Source of the DNA: Macrotrachela quadricornifera
Taxonomy: Eukaryota > Rotifera > Eurotatoria > Philodinida > Philodinidae
Assembly (NCBI GenBank): GCA_022393335.1
Contig: JAJEKB010020787.1
Coordinates: 21,615 to 85,614 of the forward strand
DNA length: 64,000 nucleotides
Direction: 5' to 3'
Positions 50,191 to 59,129 of this stretch are shown piece by piece. The notes below the pieces were generated by a model that saw only the letters and a list, made by a program, of their open reading frames with translations, made no database searches and was not told the DNA's origin. The translations under genes were made by a program, and so were the position numbers. The stretch's first letter is position 1; each line of letters starts with the position of its first letter.

Positions 50191-52503
50191 ATTCTTTATG
50201 ATCTTATATTTCATAAAAATAATTATTTTCTATAAAATATGAAATTTTTTTTCTACATAAAAACATTTATTTTTTCCAACCCTTTGCACATGTATATAAC
50301 CGATTCTTTAAACTTTCGATTATGAAATAATCGAAATTAAAAAATGAACTAAATAAATTTTTTGTATTTTTAATAAATACCTTGCTTGCATATGGGAAAT
50401 AGAAATAGAATATCATGAAAGAATTTCATAATTTATACGAATAGAGAATGAATACACTATGGCTCTAAAACACACAGATTAATACGAATTTAAGTATTTT
50501 TTTTCATAATTTAAATGACTTAGATTTCACAAGAAATACATATTATAGGCGATATTCTAATTCTATTCCTATTTCTTTTATTGTCTCGGCTAATCATAAA
50601 GTACTCTCGAAATGTCTTACGAGGAAACACTCCCAAATAATGCTTCGTTTTTAGTTTGATATTTTGCCCATATGTATGCCCTAGTGAGATTATAAAAATC
50701 CAAAAGGATATCAAGTTTCTATTTATCTTTAGTCGAGTTACAACTGTTTTACTACGTTCCTTTACCGTATGGGCTAGACTTCGAGGAAAACCGAATGATG
50801 GAATTTAGAGACATTTTTTTTACCAACAATTATTATGACATATGCAAAAATGCTAATCAATGTCAAAAAAACATAGACAAGAGCGTCTAACTCGTGTAAA
50901 ATATAATATAATCCATGGGCCAATCATGCCCGGCCGTAATCGACTATCGTAATAATATAGTAACTGTAAACGACTTCTGAATAATTTCGTAAGGCTTTGC
51001 ATACACCAACTGTAAACAATTTATTGTTCAATCATTGTTTTCTCATTATATTTCGTCATAAATACATTAAAAATTCGCTCAAAATTAAAGAGTGAAATAT
51101 GAATAGATAGTATTGATCAAATACTATTTGAGAACATCATTAGGTTTTTGGGAAGAATTTAAGGGCGCGCTGTTCCAGATATTACACAAATTCTAAGTTT
51201 TTTCCATGTTTTTGGCACATTAATTAATATTTTTGCCCATGTTATAATGATTATTGGAGAAAATAATTTGTAGAATTGATAGAATTCTACTTTTAAAGCA
51301 GTTGAACTGAGTTGAAAAGTGCTTATTAGCGAATTCATTGAAGGAGTACTCGAATCATTACCTAATATATCTCATATCAAAATATAACACTGTTGGTTGT
51401 TATAAATATTTATCTTTCAAACATTCTATCCGATCCGAGAGAAAAAAGATGTAAGTAATAGGTGTTTCGCTTGATTTTTTTCAAGTTCGAGAAAAGAACA
51501 GATATTTCTTCTTACGATAATGAAAGTAATAGAAAGAATTTATGTAGTCATTTACTGGAAATTTCCAAGTATAAAATTAATTTTAAAATGGTCTTATTCA
51601 TGCATAGTATTTACTATTTTAAAACTTAATAAACTCTATTTCTGAATCTGTTTCAAAGTTTTTCTTCTTTTCTTCTAAGGCAACTGTCTATATTCGAACG
51701 GTATAATAGTTGAGACTCATATACGTGTCTATTGACAAACGATACTAAAAATGAGACAATTGTTAACTTATTAACGATTGTTGTAATATCAATAATCCCG
51801 ATAAAAATAAATGTATCATCACGACAGTTTTGATTATAGAATTTAAGGTTGTTCAAAGTATTGTTGTTTATGAAAAATAATCGATTCAATGTAAATAAAA
51901 TAACAATATATGAATGCAATATTATATATACGTGTCCCAGTAGAAAATTTAATTAATTCAATGTTTTAGACCTATTTCAACTTAGGTATTTATACTAATG
52001 AAATCGACATTAGTGGAAGTCACACATGTCCCAAGGAACTTAATAGTGATACAAATAACATGAAATTGATATAATAAGCAAGAAAAAAAAGTTGAATCAT
52101 CAATAATAAAGATACAATAATCATCGTGATCGTCCATCATAAAAATAATGATAAAAAAATAATAACATGGAATATTATTTTTATACCATTATTTTTCGTT
52201 CTATTATAAAATTATAAACTTCTTGGCTTTGATTTTTTTCAATAAGATCATTGGTTTTCCTTGTTTTATTCTGACGATTTGTTGGTTTTTTTTTTCGTAG
52301 TAGTATCATCCGATGCATGTGACAGCTGAAAGCAAATATATGACATCATTTCGCATAAAAAGACATCTATTATGAAATTACAGAAAGGGCTCGATTTTTG
52401 CTCTTCCTTTTCGATTCTTTTTGCCCTATCATGACAGTATCCAATCATATTTTTATTTATTTTCCTGTATTTTACATTGGAATTTTCCACAAAATTCAAT
52501 TCG
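50191..52503. other. Gene-poor interval with a family C-like end
   Basis: At about 50616-50640 TTACGAGGAAACACTCCCAA resembles the terminus and flank of the family C element at 8219 (TTACGAGGAAATCTTCCCAA). No inverted partner was found. The minus-strand open frames 51653-51919 and 52266-52499 lack features. No gene was recognised. Confidence 0.35.
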
Positions 52504-52511
52504 TATATAAA
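52504..52511 (+). promoter_or_regulatory. TATA box of tandem-array gene A2
   Basis: TATATAAA lies 51 bases upstream of the A2 start codon at 52562, in an otherwise non-repetitive leader; compare TATATATAAA 33 bases upstream of A1. Confidence 0.45.
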
Positions 52512-52561
52512 TCCATCATTATCAATAACGTTTCATTTCACAGTTTTTTTGCTCTGTAGAA

Positions 52562-53237
52562 ATGACTCTTCAAGAAGTTATTATTATTTGGAATGATAGT
52601 ACATTTCAAGATGACAATTATCAACCAATGAAAGATGAGTTTAATAACGCAATTGGTTCTTCCTCATTACTTTCTAATCAAATTAATAGTTTGATTTGTA
52701 ACGAAGTAAAAGAGGATCTTATAACAAATGAAGCTCCTGTTATTACTGTTCAAACACCAGATGAAGCAATAGCACAAATTGAAAATAATCCTACAGCAAA
52801 AATTTTCTTTATTTCATCTGGTTCTTTAGGTAAAGATATTGTGCCAAAAATAGTCGAGAAATATCCTTGTATTCATTCATTCTATATTTATTGTTTTAAA
52901 ATGACTAATCATTGTGGTTGGGCCTCAGAATTCGTAGAGTGTCTTCAGATGTTCGATCATCATGTCGATTTATTGGTCCGACTTATTGCGTGATGTATCT
53001 GCCTATTTTATTGAACAAGGAAATGCATATTTGTCATTGAACGATCCAACTAATGCATTAAAATATTTTAAACATGCTAAGAATCTTGAAACTCGAGCCA
53101 ATGAAAAAGATAAAATGAAACCAAATACAAAAAACAAAGAAAAACCTTCTGTACAGCCAGATTATCGCGGTCATCTCGATTTATTGGAAGGTGAAAATGG
53201 ACTTATTCGTCAAGCTGAAAAAGCGTTACAAAGATAA
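52562..53237 (+). pseudogene. Tandem-array gene A2 with a single-base frameshift
   Basis: Subtype A copy without introns. The first frame, 52562-52993, encodes VIIIWNDSTFQ, VITVQTPDEAIAQI, AKIFFISSGSLGKDIVPKI, HSFYIYC and QMFDHHVDLLVRL, then stops. The second frame continues at once with RDVSAYFIEQGNAYLSLNDP, then TNALKYFKHAKNLETRANEK, to 53237. Comparison with A1 and B1, where LLVRxxRDI is continuous, places one extra base at about 52988. Everything else is intact and there is no other stop, so this is either a very recent inactivation or a sequencing error. If the frame is truly continuous, the product is about 225 residues. The C-terminal TPR-like block closely matches that of A1. Confidence 0.7.
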
Positions 53238-53483
53238 TAAAAAGATAAAACATTTTAAACTTTTGTCTAATAAAAATATAACTGTCTTCATGTTTGTTAG
53301 ACAATAAACTACATATTTACACTGTCTTCTATCCATTAATCAGACATTTTTTCTGTTTATTATTAAATCAAGATATTTCAAGCATAACTTATCTAAAAGA
53401 TGAATATCGGGTAAAATTAATCAACAAATATTATGATGAGATATTTTACAGTAGCTTCGGCATTCATCAATATTTGTAGTGCA

Positions 53484-53530
53484 CCCTTTTTATTACCTGC
53501 TTCATTAACGCTGAATGTTGAGTGAAATTT
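53484..53530 (+). pseudogene. Short remnant of a subtype B copy
   Basis: TTTTTATTACCTGCTTCATT followed by AACGCTGAATGTTGAGTG resembles the FLLAAFTNVERC block of B1 and of the decayed copy at 49670. Only about 45 bases are recognisable, so the call rests on position in the array as much as on similarity. Confidence 0.4.
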
Positions 53531-54721
53531 AAAAAAAAAATCAAAATAAAATGCTTTTTATTTAAGATATGTCTATATGATAGCTTTTATTTTTGTATGT
53601 TTAGTCAATCGTTCTATTATCTATTCTTTAGTATTTAATTTAAAGTCATGCTACAAAAAAACTAGTTTGTGATAGTGATGCATTTCTTCAAAGATACACA
53701 ATACAACGAAAATAAAAATCATGAAAAACATAGATATAAATGTAAATTGATCGGATGAGCCGTAATTATGGCTAAATTTTTGAAAAATATTCCTAGATGT
53801 CATCGTTGAAACAAAAAAAGCAGATGGTCAAATTTTAGAACTTTCGATCACTACGATACTTTTTTGTAGTGTTTTTTGCCCAATATTTTTACCAATGTGA
53901 TTACGGATCTAAAATATCAAAAAATGTAATCTCCGATAATGAAATAGATATTCAAATTAATGTATGTCAATTCCATTATCTAAAACAGATATTTTAATGA
54001 AGGAATTGCAATAAATTTCATTTTAATACAATTTTTTTTAATGATTTTCTAAGTCTTTAGCTGTGCTATACTGCGATATTATATATTCTTCATTTGAAAT
54101 TTATCGAAATCAAGAAAAATTTTTAGTCATTGTTGTCCACTTATACATCGACTGACACATCTGCATACGATAAGGGAAACATAATTTTTCAAGGAGATTA
54201 CAAGCATATAACAACAATCGGAAGAGTCATTTCCATAAAGCAGTTACTACGATATAATGAATTGAATAGAGACATAAAGAAAGATTTTTCAAACGCAAAA
54301 CCTCCCATTTGAGAAAATACTACTATAGAAACTAATGATCTTATATCAAAATAGGTGGCGACATATGTATAATGAATCAGAAAACAACGATTGTATGTAT
54401 GTTTACACAACCTTGATATCTACTTTTCAATTACTTCTAGTAAGAATTTATAGTAGACTGTTCTAGATAAAATCTATTAATTACTATTATTTTTTAAATG
54501 ATTATTATTTTTTTCATTTATTGATATATTCTAAATATAGGCAAATTGTGTGTGTTTTTTTTTTTTCTATATAGTGTATATACCATTGACCATGAATAAA
54601 TATGATGTTGTTTTTTGATTCTTTCAAGGAGAAATGCTATCGTTGATTTTTTTCTATTATCAATAATAACTGAACAATCTCAATAACTGTCCTCCTTTTT
54701 TTAAGATTATTATCAATTACA
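53531..54721. other. Interval upstream of tandem-array gene B2
   Basis: No gene was recognised. Two open frames on opposite strands near 54130-54410 overlap and are unsupported. A GTGTATATACC sequence near 54575 could act as a TATA element for B2 but is a poor match. Confidence 0.3.
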
Positions 54722-55447
54722 ATGGCAACATCAAATAATATTGAGGTTAAACCTGATCATATCATTATTTGGTTAGATAAAAATATGGGTCAAAGTCGAA
54801 ACAATCGACCTAGCAAAACTGATCTTTCCAAAAATGCTAATTTAGATTGTTTACCATCGAATGAACGTTCGTATGATATCGATAATTTTATTTGTAATAT
54901 TGATTTAAATATGAATAATGAACAATGGAATAATTTAATTAATAATGTATTAAAAATGTTTACAAACGTAGAGGAATGTATCAAATTTATTGATGATAAT
55001 TTAAAAGAAAATAAAAAATTGTTTTTAATTGCATCTGGACAGATGGGTGCTTTAATTGTATCTAAGATACATAAGAAATTATCTGGTTCTATTTATATCT
55101 TTTGTGGTCAAAGGAATTTACATGAAGAATGGACTTGTCAATATGATAAGGATATTGAAATATATGATGATGAAACAGGTGTTTTTGCAAAGGTATTATC
55201 AGATATTGGTATACATTATTACTTAAAAACTGAAGATGATTCTTTAAATCGAACAAGTGCAATTAAATACCTTTGTTGGGCTCGACAATTCTTTATACGT
55301 GCTAGTGAACTTGACCATGCCAAAAGAGACGATTATCTTAAAATGGTAGATGAGAAGTTAACCGAATTAGAATCATCACAATCAAATAATGATACCAATA
55401 ATGATGATGGAAAGAATGAAACAGGAAAACCTCCTGGTGAGAATTAA
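54722..55447 (+). CDS. Tandem-array protein B2 (receiver-like domain, diverged subtype B)
   Basis: Intronless protein of 241 residues. Blocks: PDHIIIWLDKNMGQSRN, VLKMFTNVEECIKFI, KKLFLIASGQMGALIVSKI, GSIYIFCGQRNLHEEW, and IYDDETGVFAKVLSDIGIHY. It shares TNVEEC with the TNVERC of B1, and the helical C-terminus (RTSAIKYLCWARQFFIRASE) recalls ALNWAFxLYDR more than the A-type TPR-like block. The middle is rich in Asn and Asp, and the tail (residues about 220-241) is low-complexity. It is the most diverged intact copy and has no internal stop. Function is unknown. It is followed convergently by the DJ-1/PfpI gene, 280 bases away. Confidence 0.72.
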   Translation: MATSNNIEVKPDHIIIWLDKNMGQSRNNRPSKTDLSKNANLDCLPSNERSYDIDNFICNIDLNMNNEQWNNLINNVLKMFTNVEECIKFIDDNLKENKKLFLIASGQMGALIVSKIHKKLSGSIYIFCGQRNLHEEWTCQYDKDIEIYDDETGVFAKVLSDIGIHYYLKTEDDSLNRTSAIKYLCWARQFFIRASELDHAKRDDYLKMVDEKLTELESSQSNNDTNNDDGKNETGKPPGEN

Positions 55448-55727
55448 ATAACTAGAAAAAATACTTTTTGTTTTTCTTTTTTGTTGGTGATGTATATTTT
55501 ATTAATTAGGATCTTTTCTATCAATTATCACTTTATTCCACTATTACAAATTTCTTTTAATCCTAAGATGCATATACTTGGTAGGCTCATACAATACTCC
55601 ATATATGTTAGGTGACAACATGTTTAGTTACCTAGAAGCTACATGGAGCCTAATTAGTTTATTAGTACTAATAAAAAAAAAAGAAAAAACATCTTTAATA
55701 GCAGTTTTATGACGGAAAAAAACTATA

Positions 55728-56396
55728 TTAAGAAGGTCCGTTCCAAATTTCAGAAAAAGGATCCCAGTTGGGATCTGTGTGCGGTTCATATTCCATACGA
55801 TAGGCTATTCGTTTAGCAATATCTGATGAGAATACATTGGAAACAAATGCATAAGTCATATCCATTCCAGCTGCTACGCCTGAACTTGTCCAAATATTAC
55901 CATCGACTACCCAACGTGCTTTTCGAATCCAATTAACAGTTGGATATTTTGCTGTCAATGACCATGAAAATTTGTTTGATGTTGCATTTCGTTCATCGAG
56001 AACACCAGCAGCTGCAAGTACCGTTGATCCTGTACATACAGAAAGTAAATATTTAAGAGATGGATATCGTTCCTTAACAAATAACATAGTTTCATTTAAA
56101 ATTGTTTCATCACGTACACCCCATCCACCTGGAATTAATAATATATCTAATTCTGGTGCATTATCGAATGTATGTGTTGGTGACCATTTTTCGCCAATAT
56201 ATTGAAAGTTTTTTTCTGGCAATAAAGTTTTTGATGGTATTGTACTTACTGGTTCCATTGTCTTAGCAATATAACTCAATTCGAATGGATGCATTACACC
56301 AAGTTGATTGAAAAATTGCATCGGACCAGCAACATCTAATAGTGCAAAACCTTGAAAGAGGACTACACCAAGTCGAGTTACAACCTCGGCCATCAT
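55728..56396 (-). CDS. DJ-1/PfpI family protein, isonitrile hydratase-like
   Basis: Intronless protein of 222 residues of the class I glutamine-amidotransferase-like (DJ-1/ThiJ/PfpI) superfamily. Asp21 in LLDVAGPMQFF, the nucleophile-elbow Cys121 in LLSVCTGSTVLAAAGVLD, Thr122 next to it, and the following ATSNKFSW match the isonitrile hydratase branch, where an Asp, the Cys and the Thr are the catalytic set. A glyoxalase-type DJ-1 would carry a Glu in the first position. Closest recalled relatives are fungal and bacterial proteins, and no introns are visible, so horizontal acquisition is likely. Met1 and Met2 are both possible starts. The enzyme would be cytosolic; the substrate is unproven. 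Confidence 0.85.
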   Translation of the reverse strand: MMAEVVTRLGVVLFQGFALLDVAGPMQFFNQLGVMHPFELSYIAKTMEPVSTIPSKTLLPEKNFQYIGEKWSPTHTFDNAPELDILLIPGGWGVRDETILNETMLFVKERYPSLKYLLSVCTGSTVLAAAGVLDERNATSNKFSWSLTAKYPTVNWIRKARWVVDGNIWTSSGVAAGMDMTYAFVSNVFSSDIAKRIAYRMEYEPHTDPNWDPFSEIWNGPS

Positions 56397-57445
56397 TTTT
56401 AACTAATGCTTGCAATAGAACGATGTTTCTTTTCTACTCTATATATTCGTTTTTTTTCTTTTTCTTTCTTTCTATGCGAAGGTAAGGATCAAAAGAGACA
56501 AAACGATACATTTTCTCCTCTTTTCCACTGCTTGTTCTCTATATAAACATTAACATTTGTTCAGGATTCTTTCTGTATTTACGTATTAGTCTATGTTTTT
56601 TTTATCTATTAGTATGAGAATATGTGTCTCCTTGATTGTGGATACAGATTAAACCAAATAACAGACCAACAGTGAGAGTGAGGGTAAAATTCTTGGTCGC
56701 AATCAAGAATGAGCTATGCGAATAATAAAAGGACTCTTGATAAAGTTTAAAGATGGATCAACATTCTTTATTGTTTACAACTGTTCTATAAATCCTCTCT
56801 ATGTGCTTCTTCACCCATTTCTTCAATAAACATTCTATTGTTAACATGTAATACAAGAAATAAAGCAGATGATTGTTATTCGATCATTCAATAAATTATC
56901 CTATTTTGTGCTGAAAAAGAATCGGTCCTGATATTGAAAAATCTACTTATCAATTTTTTTTTGTTTGATTTTCAAGATGATGATGATTAGAAAATAGAAT
57001 TTTACTTTAAATATACAGACGAAGAATCTTGTCTAATTTTTCTTCAAACAGTAAATTTGAAAGGAATAAAGACAAAAATATTCACTTGTGCAATGTCAAG
57101 AAAGAAATATGAATAAATTAAATAGAAATATATGGTTTATATGAAAAATTATCTTTGAACACAGAATGCAGTTATTCATTGTTCTTTCAACATCTCATTT
57201 TCTTATCTTATATTTTTTTAATAGATAATTAGCTATTCTAAAAATTACATGATCTAAGATATGCTTGTAATCTATAATAAAAAAACTTCAAATATTTCGT
57301 ATCATACAATTTTATTGACTAGAATATACCTTGAACATCATCCTACCTGTAGCTAAACGCAAACAATAAACAAATGTATACTTATACTAAGGCTACATTG
57401 GTAAGAAAAATAGCACACCTTCCTTTTCCTTCATGTTTCTCTTGG
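56397..57445. other. Interval between the DJ-1/PfpI gene and the GH3 pseudogene
   Basis: AT-rich DNA without a recognisable gene. Pyrimidine-rich runs near 56445-56475 lie upstream of the DJ-1/PfpI start. The minus-strand open frame 57382-57570 overlaps the GH3 start region and is judged a shadow. Confidence 0.35.
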
Positions 57446-57454
57446 TATATAAAA
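57446..57454 (+). promoter_or_regulatory. TATA box of the GH3 pseudogene
   Basis: TATATAAAA lies 47 bases before the ATG at 57493, similar in spacing to the tandem-array genes. It indicates that the GH3 copy once had a host-type promoter. Confidence 0.4.
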
Positions 57455-57492
57455 CAATATGTAGTAAGGCCAAAATAACAAACATTAGCAAA

Positions 57493-59126
57493 ATGATTGG
57501 TAACTGTTTCTTCGTGATTATTATCATCGCTACTTGTCTTTCTTTTACGTCGTCGACAGTAGTTAATCACAACTTACAAGAATATCTTAATATTCCAAGT
57601 AGAATATAGGATCAAGTCATTGTTATGATTAAATCATTTGTTCCACAATTAACATTAGAAGAAAAATGCAATATGACATCTGGCATTAGAAGACGATGTG
57701 CTGGCAATGTTCTATGATTTTTGTTTCCAAGATTCACCGTCTGGTGTTGGTGAAAGAGTTTTATATTCAACTGCTTTTGCAGCTGGTATACAAATTGCAG
57801 CTACTTTGGATCGAGATCTGTTCTATAAACCTGTTGCAATAGGTAAAGAGTTTCCAGATAAAGGAATCCATTTTGGTTTTGGTCCAATGATGAATATTGA
57901 TCGAAATACTCGTCATGGTCGTAATTGGGAAGGATTTGGTGTTGCTCCATACCTTTCTGGAGAAAATTCATTCTATAATGTTCAAGATGTTCAAGATCAA
58001 TGAGTCGTTGCAATTGCCAAACATTATATTTGTAATGAAGGAGAAACCAATCGCTTCCATGATATATCAAAGTCTCAATCGACCAGATACTATTAATTCG
58101 GTGGATTATTCAGCTAATCTTGATGATAAAACAACGCATGAGATTTTTCTTTGACTATTTTCCTCCAGTGTCGTAGTTGGTGTAGGTTCCATTATGGGTT
58201 CATATAATTAAGTCAATGGTACGCAAGCTTGTCAAAATGATGAAACATTAAATGATCTTCTAAAATGAGAACTTGAATTTCCAGGCAATGTTATGTCTGT
58301 CCGATTGTGGTGCAACTAAAACTGGCCTTGAATCGATTTTAGGAGGTTTATATGTAGATATGCCAGGTGGTGATAGACTAATGGGTTTCGCACTTGTACA
58401 AGCTATTAAAAGTGAAGCAATTACAGAAGCAAGAATCAATGATATGATCATTAGACTTTTAGCCAAGATTAATTGACAAGCTGGTACTGTAGACATTGTT
58501 TTACCTAATAATACCAACAATGTTTTACTATTTAATGTTACTACTGACAAATATTATTTTATTTATGGAACTGCAGCAGGACAATTTGATGAAGAATTCA
58601 GTTCAGCAGGTTCGCCACAACATGCAAATGCATTATATCAAGGTGGAGGTTCAGAATTTGTTGAACCAACATATGGTACTGATCCTCTTATCTCACTTCT
58701 AGTCAAAGGTCGAGACTCTCACCTTCAAATTCGATATATCACTAATCAAAATGATTATAATGCTATTCTCATCAGAAGGATCGAATAGAATAGATCTTCA
58801 TGCTTTAAATGATGGTGATAGACTTGTTCAAACTGCTGCCTCTCATTGTGCTAATACTATTGTCATTATCAATAGTGTTTTACAACTCAATTTAGAAGCA
58901 TGGATTGACCTTCCAAATGTGACAACATCGTATGAGATCTTATGCTAATATTGCTGCTTTGAAAGTCTATGAGCCAGTCTATGATATAACATTTACTGTT
59001 ACCAATACTGGTAAAGTCGCTGGTTCTGATGTACCTCAACTTTATCTTAGATTTCTTGCTGAAACAGAAGAACCATCAAAAGTATTACGAAGTTTTGAAA
59101 GTGTGTACTTGGTAGCAGGTCAATAA
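57493..59126 (+). pseudogene. Glycoside hydrolase family 3 (beta-glucosidase-like) pseudogene
   Basis: An intact enzyme of this family would be a secreted beta-glucosidase. The ATG at 57493 begins a signal-peptide-like stretch (CFFVIIIIATCLSF). An in-frame TAG follows at 57607-57609, then FVPQLTLEEKCNMTSG, a GH3 start. Around 57690-57720 a deletion joins the CAGN region to FCFQDSPSGVGERV. The frame 57698-58003 holds TAFAAGIQIAATLDRDLFY and HGRNWEGFGVAPYLSGE, ending at a TGA within IQDxxVVAIAKHYICNE. More stops lie near 58095-58155, 58208 and 58266, and a frameshift falls next to the nucleophile region (SDCGATKTGLESI). The C-terminal fibronectin-III-like domain is still readable (FTVTNTGKVAGSDVPQLYLR, 58932-59126). 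The relatives I recall are fungal, so it is probably an acquired gene now decaying. Confidence 0.88.
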
Positions 59127-59129
59127 TGC

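Noticed and set aside
55972..56205. Plus-strand open frame opposite the DJ-1/PfpI gene
   Set aside because: It is the antisense shadow of a well-supported coding region.
57801..58070. Minus-strand open frame opposite the GH3 pseudogene
   Set aside because: It is the antisense of GH3 sequence; the plus strand carries the recognisable motifs.
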